38,115 nucleotides of DNA from an uncultured bacterium. Its GTDB lineage: Bacteria; Cyanobacteriota; Vampirovibrionia; Gastranaerophilales; Gastranaerophilaceae. Made by a program: the position numbers and the translations under genes. The stretch lies in NCBI GenBank assembly GCA_949282215.1, contig CASDPF010000015.1:1-38115 (forward strand). The letters run 5' to 3'. Within the stretch, counting starts at the first letter, position 1. The number at the start of each line of letters is the position of its first letter. The notes under the pieces were generated by a model. It was not told the origin of the DNA. It saw nothing but the letters and a program-made list of their open reading frames with translations, and searched no databases. Shown here one piece after another: positions 8,020-15,529 of this stretch.

Positions 8020-8048
8020 TTGAAAAATCTTAAAAAATCATATATAAT
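8020..8048 (+). promoter_or_regulatory. Promoter of prepilin leader cassette 2
   Basis: TTGAAA (8020-8025), a 17-bp spacer and TATAAT (8043-8048). The spacer is nearly identical to that of cassette 1, so the repeat begins at the promoter. Confidence 0.75.
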
Positions 8049-8068
8049 AAATAAAAAAGGAGGCAAAT

Positions 8069-8119
8069 ATGCAAAAAACGCAAATAGCTAGAATTTCGGG
8101 GGGGGGGGCTACCGACTAA
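8069..8119 (+). CDS. Leader peptide of cassette 2, 16 aa, on an 11-G tract
   Basis: AAGGAGG at 8057-8063, ATG 8069, stop TAA 8117-8119. Peptide MQKTQIARISGGGATD, with 11 G at 8098-8108. With one extra G the frame reads on through the anti-Shine-Dalgarno arm and the CCGTG hairpin, ending in K-P-C-Q-K-T-R just after CACGG. Confidence 0.6.
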   Translation: MQKTQIARISGGGATD

Positions 8120-8142
8120 CAGATAAGTCAAGCATTTCCGAC

Positions 8143-8259
8143 TTAGACCTCCGATTTGATGAAAAAGAGCTGAGAAGCAAGCCGTGCCAAAAGACACGGT
8201 GATTTTTGCTGCGAAATTTTTAACAAACATGTAATAAAAATTAAAAAACGGAGGACTAA
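8143..8259 (+). promoter_or_regulatory. Structured leader of cassette 2 with anti-Shine-Dalgarno arm
   Basis: CCTCCG (8148-8153) pairs with CGGAGG (8249-8254). TTAG (8143-8146) pairs with CTAA (8256-8259), right up to the start codon. After an A-A mismatch, TTT (8155-8157) pairs with AAA (8245-8247). The enclosed hairpin is CCGTG 8182-8186 / CACGG 8195-8199. Confidence 0.6.
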
Positions 8260-9018
8260 ATGAAAAAAAGAAACGCATTTACGTTGGCGGAAGTACTGAT
8301 AACGTTAGGAATAATTGGTGTGGTAGCTGCAATGACACTGCCATTACTGATACAAAATTATCAAAAGCTGGTTTTGAAAAATCAATATAAAAAAATGTAT
8401 TCACAGTTTTTTAGTGCTGTAAAACTTGCTCAGGCAAAAAATGAGGCTCCTATACATTGTTATTATTGGTCGTACAGTGTGAGTGGAGCTGTTTGTGTAG
8501 AATATAATGAGTATGGTAATTGTAAAAAGTGGACTATGCCAGATGGGAGTCCAGTCCCAAATGATTATAATGGAGCATTTGAGGACTGTACAAAGTTTTA
8601 TGATAATTTTTTTGGTAATGTCTTAAAGGTTTCCAAATATTGCCCTAAGAATGCTTTAGCAAATGGTTGTATAACAGAGAATTATAGAGGTATAGATAAG
8701 GTTAAAACTGAGAAAGATCCTAACGTAGATGAGGATCCTTCCCAAATGTTTAGTGATAGTAAAATAAAGAATTCTTGTCCTGCTTGGCTTTTAACAGATG
8801 GGACTCTTGTAATGCTTTATGCGATTGCCGGCAGACCAATATTTTTATTTGATATAAACGGACATAAGCGACCAAATAAATGGGGGTATGATCTTTTTAC
8901 ATTTGAATTAAAAGGTAGTTTAAATGATGGAATAACAAAGTTAGTGCCTGTAAACTATTATTATGAAGAAGGTGGATTTTCTTCAAGTGATATGTTATTC
9001 AATGCTTTTAGCAAGTAA
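8260..9018 (+). CDS. Type IV prepilin/pseudopilin-like protein 2, 252 aa
   Basis: Prepilin signal K-K-R-N-A-F-T-L-A-E-V with the same hydrophobic helix as the other copies. The mature region is Cys-rich (motifs H-C-Y-Y, Y-G-N-C-K-K, E-D-C-T-K, Y-C-P-K) and carries D-I-N-G-H-K-R-P-N-K-W-G-Y-D. Unlike the other three it lacks the terminal D-Y-P-W and ends D-M-L-F-N-A-F-S-K. GGAGG at 8250-8254 fixes the start. It is expressed from its own leader cassette behind the pckA terminator. Confidence 0.85.
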   Translation: MKKRNAFTLAEVLITLGIIGVVAAMTLPLLIQNYQKLVLKNQYKKMYSQFFSAVKLAQAKNEAPIHCYYWSYSVSGAVCVEYNEYGNCKKWTMPDGSPVPNDYNGAFEDCTKFYDNFFGNVLKVSKYCPKNALANGCITENYRGIDKVKTEKDPNVDEDPSQMFSDSKIKNSCPAWLLTDGTLVMLYAIAGRPIFLFDINGHKRPNKWGYDLFTFELKGSLNDGITKLVPVNYYYEEGGFSSSDMLFNAFSK

Positions 9019-9032
9019 AATAAAATGAAATA

Positions 9033-9070
9033 AAAATACCTGATTAATTTACTAATTAATCAGGTATTTT
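9033..9070. terminator. Bidirectional terminator between prepilin 2 and ferredoxin
   Basis: A perfect 17-bp stem 9033-9049 / 9054-9070 with loop TACT. It begins with AAAA and ends with TTTT, so it serves both converging genes. Confidence 0.9.
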
Positions 9071-9091
9071 CAATAATTGTTTTATTGTTAA

Positions 9092-9268
9092 TTATTCAAT
9101 TTCGATAGCACCAACAGGGCAAGCTTCAGCAGCTTCTTTTACGCCATCCATGTTGTCAGCTACAGCAGCTTCATCAACTTGAGCAACACCGTCTACTGAA
9201 AATACTGCGTCGCAAATTGATTCGCAAGCGCCGCATCCGATACAAGAATCGTTAACTTTAACTGTCAT
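9092..9268 (-). CDS. Ferredoxin, single [4Fe-4S] type, 58 aa
   Basis: A small electron carrier of about 58 aa. The motif C-I-G-C-G-A-C-E-S-I-C puts Cys at 9, 12, 15 and 19, and a later A-C-P-V-G-A-I places Cys50. By comparison with single-cluster ferredoxins such as that of Thermotoga, Cys9, 12, 15 and 50 would bind one cluster and Cys19 is extra. The protein is very acidic. GGAG lies before the ATG (9266-9268). It is a single gene, closed by the strong hairpin at 9033-9070. Its redox partner is unknown. Confidence 0.92.
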   Translation of the reverse strand: MTVKVNDSCIGCGACESICDAVFSVDGVAQVDEAAVADNMDGVKEAAEACPVGAIEIE

Positions 9269-9336
9269 TTTAATTTCTCCTTATTATTTATCATCATACG
9301 TGAATTTCTTCACGTCCATATTATATAATAAACATT

Positions 9337-10512
9337 TTAAAATATCCACTCTTTTACAAATTTCGCAACATTATCAAATCCTAAAAGAGTTCCGAGATTT
9401 TTACCATTAGTCTTTCGGTTATATACAAGTACCGGGACTTTTTCTCTTGTATGGTCTGTACCCGGAACACAAGGATCACATCCATGGTCTGCTGTTATAA
9501 TTAATAAATCATCCTCATTTAGGGCTGGCAAAATTTCTGTTAGATATCTGTCAATTTCTTCAATTGCATCTCCATAACCTTTTGCATTATTTCTATGTCC
9601 GTATAACATATCGGTATCTACAAGGTTTGTAAATATTAAACCGAATTCATTATGACATTTTATATTCGGGTAAGCTATTTTATCTAAATCAAGTTCATTT
9701 TTAATGGCTTTTAGAGTTAATTCAAGTCCTTCTTTATTTGAACCTGTATGAATAGCATGTGTTATACCGGATTTTGAGAAAATATCTTCTATTTTTCCTA
9801 TTGCGATTACACTTCCGCCTTTTTCTTTTATTTCGTTTAGCAGGGTCTTTTCAGGCGGAACCATTGAATAATCTCTTCTGTCTTTAGATATCCTTGTCGG
9901 TTTTCCATCTATTACTTTATATGGTCTTGCAATAACTCTTGAAACGTTATAATTACCTTCATCAAGAATTTTTCTTGCTATTTCACACCACTTATAAAGC
10001 GTCTCAAGAGGGATTAGGTCTGTATCAAGAGCAATTTGGAAAACGCTATCAGCCGAAGTATAGACGATAGGAAATTTTGTCTTGTGATGTTCTTCGTTCA
10101 ATTCTTCTATGATAGCTGTACCGCTTGCAGGTCTATTTGCAAGAATTCCTCCACAATTTGTTTCTTTTATAAATTTTTCAATTAGCTCACTAGGAAATCC
10201 ATTAGGGAAAGTAGCAAATGGTCTGTCTAATACAAGTCCGCTAAATTCCCAGTGTCCTGTTGTAGTATCTTTGCCTTTTGATTTTTCAATCATAGTTCCG
10301 TATTGAGCCAGGGGTGTTTCGGTTTTGTCTATACCTAAAAAATCTTGAATGTTGCCAAGACCTAATTTAGATAAGTTTGGCACATTTAATCCGTTGTTAA
10401 ATTCGCAAACATGTTTTAATGTATTGCATTCAGGAATATCATTGAATTCTTTGCAATCATCCATTGCACCTATGCCCATTGAATCTATTACTATAACAAT
10501 AGCTCTTTTCAT
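9337..10512 (-). CDS. deoB: Phosphopentomutase
   Basis: Interconverts ribose-1-P/deoxyribose-1-P and the 5-phosphates in nucleoside catabolism. It belongs to the alkaline-phosphatase-like metalloenzymes. I see I-D-S-M-G-I-G-A-M at the N-terminus (Asp10 a metal ligand), K-G-K-D-T-T-T-G-H-W-E with the phospho-accepting Thr region, and I-T-A-D-H-G-C-D-P plus G-T-D-H-T-R-E near the C-terminus as the second metal site. I start at ATG 10512, preceded by GGGGGA, rather than the TTG 7 codons upstream. The length of 391 aa is normal for the family. Confidence 0.93.
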   Translation of the reverse strand: MKRAIVIVIDSMGIGAMDDCKEFNDIPECNTLKHVCEFNNGLNVPNLSKLGLGNIQDFLGIDKTETPLAQYGTMIEKSKGKDTTTGHWEFSGLVLDRPFATFPNGFPSELIEKFIKETNCGGILANRPASGTAIIEELNEEHHKTKFPIVYTSADSVFQIALDTDLIPLETLYKWCEIARKILDEGNYNVSRVIARPYKVIDGKPTRISKDRRDYSMVPPEKTLLNEIKEKGGSVIAIGKIEDIFSKSGITHAIHTGSNKEGLELTLKAIKNELDLDKIAYPNIKCHNEFGLIFTNLVDTDMLYGHRNNAKGYGDAIEEIDRYLTEILPALNEDDLLIITADHGCDPCVPGTDHTREKVPVLVYNRKTNGKNLGTLLGFDNVAKFVKEWIF

Positions 10513-10561
10513 ATTTATCCCCCAGGTTTTCAATTTTATATTTATATTTTAGCATAAAGCA

Positions 10562-10592
10562 AAAAAAAACGGACGCCCCTTAGAGATGTCCG
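10562..10592 (-). terminator. Intrinsic terminator downstream of the first cobO
   Basis: Read on the minus strand, CGGAC / GTCCG (10588-10592 and 10570-10574) is followed by a run of nine T. It ends transcription from the cobO at 10683-11216 before deoB begins. Confidence 0.7.
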
Positions 10593-10682
10593 ATATTTCA
10601 TTTCTGAAACAAAAAGGATTTACATTAACTTAAAGTCTGTTTTAGATTCCTCCCCCGCCTTATTTGGCGTGAATGAAAATCC

Positions 10683-11216
10683 TTAGTATTCAATACCCTG
10701 TCTTGCCATAACACCTGTATCAAAGTAATGTTTGATAGGTTTCATTTCTGTAACAAGATGTGCCATTGCTTTTAATTCAGGATGTGCGTAACGTCCTGTT
10801 AATACAATTTCAAGATTTTCAGGTTTGTGGAGCAATGCCTCTTTTACTTCACTTACCTTAATCATATTCATTGCTGTACAAATATTGATTTCATCCAAAA
10901 TAATTAACTGATATTCTCCGGAGTTGATTGCTTTCTTAGCAAATTCCCAGCCCTTTTTAGCTTCTTTAAAATCATCCATACATACATTGTGTGAATAGCA
11001 AACTCTATCCATACCAAACTGAACTACATCAAGATTTGGTAAGAATTTAGATGATGTAATTATTTCCCCATAAGAAGTAGCACTGTCACCTTTTGTGAAT
11101 TGGATGATAAGAACCTTCCATCCATGTCCCAATGCTCTTAGAGCAAGCCCCAATGAAGCTGTTGTCTTTCCTTTTCCGTCTCCGGTATAGATTTGAATAT
11201 AACCATGCTCTAACAC
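10683..11216 (-). CDS. cobO: Cob(I)alamin adenosyltransferase, CobO/BtuR type (copy 1), 177 aa
   Basis: Transfers adenosyl from ATP to cob(I)alamin or corrinoid precursors. The P-loop G-D-G-K-G-K-T-T is at residues 12-19; L-I-I-L-D-E-I-N, E-I-V-L-T-G-R-Y-A and the terminal H-Y-F-D-T-G-V-M-A-R-Q-G-I-E-Y are family signatures. It starts at GTG (11214-11216) with GGAGG about 9 nt upstream. A close paralogue lies at 21573-22151. No other cobalamin gene is nearby, so salvage is as likely as synthesis. Confidence 0.92.
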   Translation of the reverse strand: MLEHGYIQIYTGDGKGKTTASLGLALRALGHGWKVLIIQFTKGDSATSYGEIITSSKFLPNLDVVQFGMDRVCYSHNVCMDDFKEAKKGWEFAKKAINSGEYQLIILDEINICTAMNMIKVSEVKEALLHKPENLEIVLTGRYAHPELKAMAHLVTEMKPIKHYFDTGVMARQGIEY

Positions 11217-11636
11217 TTCTAACTACCTCCGATACAACTATTAATTATTATCTCCATCACCATTTTAAACGATATTATAAATTAGTTAATCGTTCTTTGG
11301 GTTGATAAATCATGAGATGTAAGTTTTTAAATAACCCCACCTCCCAAGATGTATATTCATCATAGAATAAATTTTTAAAAATGAAATATAAAATTGGTAA
11401 ACCATGCCAATCTTTTTACAATTATTTTTTGCTATAAAACGTATAAAGAGTATTAATAACACTTTTAGCCTATTATCACTATAGTAAAAAAGTTTACTTA
11501 ATTTTTGTTAAGAATTGAATAATTTTACTTGCAAAACCTGAAAGAATTCTCGAGTGTTGAAGCATGGGAAATTTACTCTCATTAAGTGATGTTAAGTATT
11601 CCTACGCAGTATATGATTTATTTTTTAAAAATATGG
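11217..11636. other. Gene-free AT-rich stretch
   Basis: No ORF with coding character and no RNA gene seen on either strand. I looked for a cobalamin riboswitch upstream of the minus-strand cobO and found no recognisable B12 box. The only clear functional sequence is the GGAGG of cobO at the left end. Confidence 0.5.
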
Positions 11637-11642
11637 TATAAT
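11634..11642 (+). promoter_or_regulatory. Extended -10 promoter upstream of the coiled-coil protein
   Basis: TGG followed by TATAAT (11637-11642) forms an extended -10. The matching -35 is poor. A dyad CTGTAA 11674-11679 / TTACAG 11696-11701 lies downstream in the likely 5' leader. Confidence 0.5.
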
Positions 11643-11715
11643 AATACTATATGGGGTCGAGTATTATTCTGTCCTGTAATGATTGTAAAGAAATGTTACA
11701 GTGAGGCGTAAAAAC

Positions 11716-11781
11716 ATGCAATTATTTGGAAGAAAAATTTTTTATATAGTTACAGAGTATAAAAAACAGAGAGAGAATTGA
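11716..11781 (+). CDS. Short upstream ORF, 21 aa
   Basis: ATG 11716 is preceded by GTGAGGCG at a normal distance and encodes MQLFGRKIFYIVTEYKKQRE plus N, ending at TGA 11779-11781. The next gene starts at 11784, 2 nt later, so translation may be coupled. The peptide is short and basic, with a hydrophobic middle. It could simply be an accidental ORF. Confidence 0.35.
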   Translation: MQLFGRKIFYIVTEYKKQREN

Positions 11782-11783
11782 GT

Positions 11784-12980
11784 ATGACATCTCCAACAGC
11801 AATCAGACCGGGCTTTGGAAAAGCTCCAGATATACCGAAAACATTATCCAACAAGAAAACTTCATCTGGTGGAAAACAGGTTACTGCGACTCCAAGCAGT
11901 TTAAAGTCGTCAGCTACTCAGACTATCTCGACTTCTACACTTTCAAATGAGTGGAGAGCTCAGTTAAAAGATACTAGTTCAAATTTTGTTCCAGGTCAAA
12001 GACCGATTGAATTTAAACGTGACAGGACAGTTACAGTTCCTCATGGTGCTTTTGCAGAAGCAGGTGGTAAACATATTACTGAAAGTAATATGGGAATGAC
12101 CAAAAGAAGTACAGAAAGACTTATTAAACAACAGTTAGAAGCTCAAAAGCAACAGCAAATGGCATATTTAAATAATTTGAATGCCAGCTATGGTAATAAT
12201 ACTATTGATAAAGCTACCTTAATGCAGTCTGTATTAAGTATTCCTAATGTAATTTCTGGGCTGATTGATTATGTGAAAAATAAAAATGCAAATGTTAAAA
12301 CTGCTGAAGAGCCAAAAGTTACATCAAATGATTCAAATATTGCAGCAATGCAAAATGCAACAACAGCATCTGATTTAAGTACTGCAATTGAAGCCGCAAA
12401 AGGTAAGGTTTCAGAAATCGGTACTAAGTTAACTACTTTGAAAAGCGAATTAAACAACTTAAAAGGTCAAACAAGCGGTTTAGAAACGGCTAAAGATGAA
12501 GCTACAAAAGCTTTAGCTGATAACAAAACTTCAATAAGTCAAAAACAAGGAGAGGTTCAAAATAATATACAAAGAGAAAGTGCTTCGCAAATGGCGATGA
12601 ATGCAGCTCAAACTCAGGTTGATATGTTAAAATCTCAATTGGCTACAGCAGGACCTTTGGCAAAAGCCGGTATTGAAGCTTCTTTAGTTCAAGCAGAGCA
12701 ACAACTTGAATTAAAAACTAAACAATATGAAGAAGCTGTTAACGCAAGAGAACAATCTGAAAAAGATTTGAAAGCTTTGCAAGAGCAGACTCCAACTCTT
12801 GAAAACAATGAAAAAACTGCAAAAGCAAAACTAGATGATAATAAAAACCAAATTGCATCAAAAGAATCAGATGTAACTAACTATGGAATGCTTGAAAAAG
12901 ATATGAATCTTGAAATTGCTAAGCAAGAAGAAAGATTAGCGACTTTACAAAAAGAAGAAGAATCTAATAAAAAGGCATAA
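11784..12980 (+). CDS. Coiled-coil hypothetical protein, 398 aa
   Basis: Residues 1 to about 100 are polar, Ser/Thr/Pro-rich and probably disordered. From about 185 to the C-terminus the sequence is almost entirely heptad-like helix (L-K-S-E-L-N-N-L-K, Q-L-E-L-K-T-K-Q-Y-E-E-A), rich in Lys, Glu, Gln and Ala with very few aromatics. No signal peptide or membrane segment. I prefer ATG 11784 to a TTG two codons earlier. The weak purine stretch before it and the short ORF ending 2 nt upstream suggest coupled translation. Function unknown; a structural or filament role is possible. Confidence 0.75.
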   Translation: MTSPTAIRPGFGKAPDIPKTLSNKKTSSGGKQVTATPSSLKSSATQTISTSTLSNEWRAQLKDTSSNFVPGQRPIEFKRDRTVTVPHGAFAEAGGKHITESNMGMTKRSTERLIKQQLEAQKQQQMAYLNNLNASYGNNTIDKATLMQSVLSIPNVISGLIDYVKNKNANVKTAEEPKVTSNDSNIAAMQNATTASDLSTAIEAAKGKVSEIGTKLTTLKSELNNLKGQTSGLETAKDEATKALADNKTSISQKQGEVQNNIQRESASQMAMNAAQTQVDMLKSQLATAGPLAKAGIEASLVQAEQQLELKTKQYEEAVNAREQSEKDLKALQEQTPTLENNEKTAKAKLDDNKNQIASKESDVTNYGMLEKDMNLEIAKQEERLATLQKEEESNKKA

Positions 12981-13002
12981 TGTAAAAAACTTTACATTAT
13001 GC
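12975..13002 (+). terminator. Hairpin terminator of the coiled-coil gene
   Basis: A perfect 12-bp stem 12975-12986 / 12991-13002 with loop AAAC; the stop codon lies inside the left arm. Only a moderate T-rich tail (TTTACTTTT) follows. Confidence 0.75.
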
Positions 13003-13032
13003 TTTACTTTTGTATTAGGTTAATTTATAATC
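13003..13032 (+). promoter_or_regulatory. Probable promoter of rimP-nusA
   Basis: TTTACT (13003-13008), an 18-bp spacer and TATAAT (13027-13032). The start would be near 13039, so the terminator at 13061-13086 would lie in the mRNA leader. Confidence 0.5.
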
Positions 13033-13048
13033 AAAAAGAGGACAGTAT

Positions 13049-13123
13049 TGTCAGTTAAAAAAAGAACGGGAATCCCCGTTCTTTTTTCTCTCAATAGCGA
13101 AGCGTGGAGTTTGTTAAATTAAA
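13049..13123 (+). CDS. Possible TTG-initiated leader ORF spanning a terminator, 24 aa
   Basis: AGAGGA (13038-13043) lies 5 nt before TTG 13049. The frame stays open across both arms of the terminator hairpin and stops at TAA 13121-13123, immediately before the AAGG of rimP. Position suggests a link between leader translation, termination and rimP expression. The peptide itself is unremarkable (M-S-V-K-K-R-T-G-I-P-V). Speculative. Confidence 0.3.
13061..13089 (+). terminator. Intrinsic terminator inside the rimP leader (candidate attenuator)
   Basis: An 11-bp stem AAAAGAACGGG (13061-13071) / CCCGTTCTTTT (13076-13086) continuing into T. It lies between the likely promoter and rimP, 46 nt before the rimP start codon. 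Confidence 0.75.
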
Positions 13124-13134
13124 AGGTAGATTAT

Positions 13135-13620
13135 ATGGCTAAAATTGATATTAACAGGCATGATATTATGGAAAAGATTACTCCTTTAATAGAAAACACA
13201 GCAATGCGTTTTGGTTATGTCCCTATTGAAATTGAGTTTGTAAAAGAAAATCACAGATGGTTTTTGAGGATTTTTTTATACTCAAAAGAAAAAGATGTTA
13301 CACTTGATGATTGTGAAAAAGTTACAAGAAGTTTAAGCGACTTTTTAGATGAGTTAATTCCGGTAAAATACTATTTGGAAGTTTCATCTCCCGGATTGGA
13401 AAGAAAATTCAAATCTGATAAAGAGTTTGTAATATTCAAGGGTAGACGTATAAGTATTAAATTAAAAGAACCATTGGAAGGGGAGTCTGAAAAAATTTTT
13501 AAGGGTGAAATTGTAGATTTTGATGAAAAAGAAGGATTAAAATTTTTCAGATTTGAAGACGGTCAGGAATTAATTATTCCAAGAACTAATATTCAATCAG
13601 CTAAGCTTTATATTGATTAA
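13135..13620 (+). CDS. rimP: Ribosome maturation factor RimP
   Basis: Needed for late 30S subunit assembly. The family signature V-S-S-P-G-L-E-R-K-F-K-S (about residues 83-94) is present, with the N-terminal D-I-M-E-K-I-T-P-L-I-E domain and a C-terminal SH3-like domain ending in N-I-Q-S-A-K-L. The 161-aa length is typical. AAGG lies before the ATG. It is followed 26 nt later by nusA, the conserved bacterial order. The leader contains a terminator, so the operon may be attenuated. Confidence 0.93.
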   Translation: MAKIDINRHDIMEKITPLIENTAMRFGYVPIEIEFVKENHRWFLRIFLYSKEKDVTLDDCEKVTRSLSDFLDELIPVKYYLEVSSPGLERKFKSDKEFVIFKGRRISIKLKEPLEGESEKIFKGEIVDFDEKEGLKFFRFEDGQELIIPRTNIQSAKLYID

Positions 13621-13646
13621 CAAGATAAGAGAAAGGATAAAAGAAG

Positions 13647-14885
13647 ATGATTAAAATAGGTACAGCACTATTTGAAGCATGCGAAGAGTTGGAAAGAGAA
13701 CGCGGAATTTCCAAAGAAGTATTAATTTCATCACTTTGTGATGCAATGGTGGCAGCTTACAAAAAACACATGAGAGTGAAAGAAGCAGCAAATATTGAAG
13801 CGATATTAGATGAATCTTCGGGAGAAATCGGCGTATTTAGTACAAAGACCGTTGTCGATTCTGTTGAAGAAGGTGAAGAAGATACACAAATTTCAATAGG
13901 TGAAGCTAAGGAAATTGATGAAGATGTAGAAGTCGGCGATGAAGTAAAAATAGAAGTTACGCCTGAGCAATTCGGCAGAATAGCTGCTCAATCAGCAAAG
14001 CAGGTAATTACACAAAGAATAAGAGAAGCTGAAAGAAATCTTGTGTTGAATGAATTCCTTGAAAAGAAAGGAACCTTAACCACAGGTATTATCCAACGTG
14101 TTGAAAACCGTAATGTGATTGTTAATATCGGTAAAACAGATGCTATTATGCCTCAAAAAGAACAAATTCCTGGTGAGTATTATAAGCCTGGTAACAGAAT
14201 AAGAGTTTTTGTGCTTAACGTAAAAGAAACGACACGATTACCTCAGGTAATTGTATCACACGCTCATGCAGAAATTGTAAGAGAATTGTTTGAACTTGAA
14301 GTTCCTGAAATTGAAGACGGTATCGTAGAAATTAAATCAATTTCAAGAGAAGCAGGATATAGAACAAAAATTGCAGTATGGTCTAATGACCCTGAAGTAG
14401 ACAGTGTCGGGGCATGTATCGGACCTCGCGGAAGCAGAATTCAGACAATTGTTTCAGAATTAAAAAATGAAAAAATTGATATTGTAAGATATTCCGAAGA
14501 TCCTGTAGAATATATTGTAAATGCTCTTTCACCGGCCAGAGTGGTGTCAGTTGACATTTTAGCAGATGATGAATATTCTCATGAAGCTATGGTGGTAGTA
14601 CCTGATGATCAATTGAGCTTGGCTATCGGACGTGAAGGTCAGAATGTAAGACTTGCTCATAAATTGACAGGATGGAAAATAGATATCAAGAGCGTATCTC
14701 AAATGGAAAAAGCAGAAGCTGCTAATTTCCAAAATTATGAAGAACCTGTAGAAGAAGATTATGAAGATGTCCAAGATGATGAACTTCAACAGGAAATAGA
14801 AGAAGAAATGAATCAACAAGCTTTGGATGAAGAAGATATCCCGCAGGACGACTCTTCTGAAGAAGTTGAAGATGTTGAAGAATAA
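13647..14885 (+). CDS. nusA: Transcription termination/antitermination factor NusA
   Basis: Binds RNA polymerase and nascent RNA to modulate pausing, termination and antitermination. An N-terminal polymerase-binding domain (1 to about 125) is followed by an S1 domain (about 128-200, G-I-I-Q-R-V-E-N-R-N-V-I-V), and KH domains with G-A-C-I-G-P-R-G-S-R-I-Q and L-A-I-G-R-E-G-Q-N-V-R-L-A. After residue about 355 the tail is very acidic (Glu/Asp/Gln), with no C-terminal AR2-like repeats. AGAAAGGA upstream sets the start. Second gene of the rimP operon. Confidence 0.95.
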   Translation: MIKIGTALFEACEELERERGISKEVLISSLCDAMVAAYKKHMRVKEAANIEAILDESSGEIGVFSTKTVVDSVEEGEEDTQISIGEAKEIDEDVEVGDEVKIEVTPEQFGRIAAQSAKQVITQRIREAERNLVLNEFLEKKGTLTTGIIQRVENRNVIVNIGKTDAIMPQKEQIPGEYYKPGNRIRVFVLNVKETTRLPQVIVSHAHAEIVRELFELEVPEIEDGIVEIKSISREAGYRTKIAVWSNDPEVDSVGACIGPRGSRIQTIVSELKNEKIDIVRYSEDPVEYIVNALSPARVVSVDILADDEYSHEAMVVVPDDQLSLAIGREGQNVRLAHKLTGWKIDIKSVSQMEKAEAANFQNYEEPVEEDYEDVQDDELQQEIEEEMNQQALDEEDIPQDDSSEEVEDVEE

Positions 14886-14904
14886 TTTAGCTTTAATATA
14901 AGTG

Positions 14905-14935
14905 AAAAGACCGCCATTATAGACGGTCTTTTTTA
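14905..14935 (+). terminator. Intrinsic terminator after nusA
   Basis: AAAAGACCG (14905-14913) pairs with CGGTCTTTT (14924-14932), ending in a T run. It ends the rimP-nusA unit; infB does not follow directly. Confidence 0.85.
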
Positions 14936-14997
14936 TTTTCAAAAGGTAGCAAAAATTTAAATTTACGGTTTTTAAATCCATATTAGGAGGGATAAAT

Positions 14998-15351
14998 ATG
15001 AATAATAGTATTAATTTTACATCAAGCTACAGGTTTCCTATGACTCAGCCGGGAGTTAACAGATTCAAAAGGGAAAGTCTGGAACCTGAGCTTATGAAAC
15101 ATCTTGAAAAAATATCTTCTTTACAGCTTCCAAATACAGGAAAAGGATATGGTCGAATTTCAGTAAAAGAGAAGTACGATGGCTTTCTGGAGGGTATCTT
15201 GAAACGTTTTGGCTTTAAACGATACCAAAAGCTGCCATTGCATGATGCATCAATAGGACAAGTGGACGAAGCTGTTAGAAATCTTTCAAAAACCAATGAT
15301 TATCAACAAAAAGGAATGCAGAAAAAGGCGTTCAAACATAAAAAACATTAG
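14998..15351 (+). CDS. Small basic hypothetical protein with S-I-N-F N-terminal motif, 117 aa
   Basis: Not recognised. It begins M-N-N-S-I-N-F-T-S-S-Y-R-F, a pattern that recurs near the N-termini of three other proteins in this window. The rest is basic (many Lys/Arg, C-terminus K-H-K-K-H) and probably partly disordered. No signal peptide or membrane helix. A perfect GGAGGG precedes the ATG and a terminator follows closely, so it is a genuine single-gene unit. Confidence 0.75.
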   Translation: MNNSINFTSSYRFPMTQPGVNRFKRESLEPELMKHLEKISSLQLPNTGKGYGRISVKEKYDGFLEGILKRFGFKRYQKLPLHDASIGQVDEAVRNLSKTNDYQQKGMQKKAFKHKKH

Positions 15352-15355
15352 AGAT

Positions 15356-15381
15356 AAAAAGAGGTATTTCACCTCTTTTTT
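15356..15381 (+). terminator. Intrinsic terminator after the 117-aa gene
   Basis: AAAAAGAGGT (15356-15365) / ACCTCTTTTT (15371-15380), loop ATTTC, followed by T. Confidence 0.88.
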
Positions 15382-15529
15382 GTTTGTAAAATATATTTTA
15401 CAATGCTAAAGTTTTTTACAATCTTTGTCGATATAACTCTTAGAGTGTAGAGAACTTTATAAAGAGGGCAGAATAATTACAATTAACGTAAACAATACAA
15501 ATAATAATAATACTCAGCAGGTCAGCACG

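Noticed and set aside
8030-8278. Minus-strand ORF of 82 aa across cassette 2
   Set aside because: It is the complement of the promoter, G tract and leader, ends with Phe/Tyr-rich AT translation, and has no ribosome site; a shadow.
10109-10306. Plus-strand ORFs inside deoB, GH57 and other minus-strand genes
   Set aside because: They are antisense shadows without ribosome sites or family features.
11217-11400. Cobalamin riboswitch upstream of cobO copy 1
   Set aside because: No B12-box-like or multi-helix core could be seen on the minus strand.
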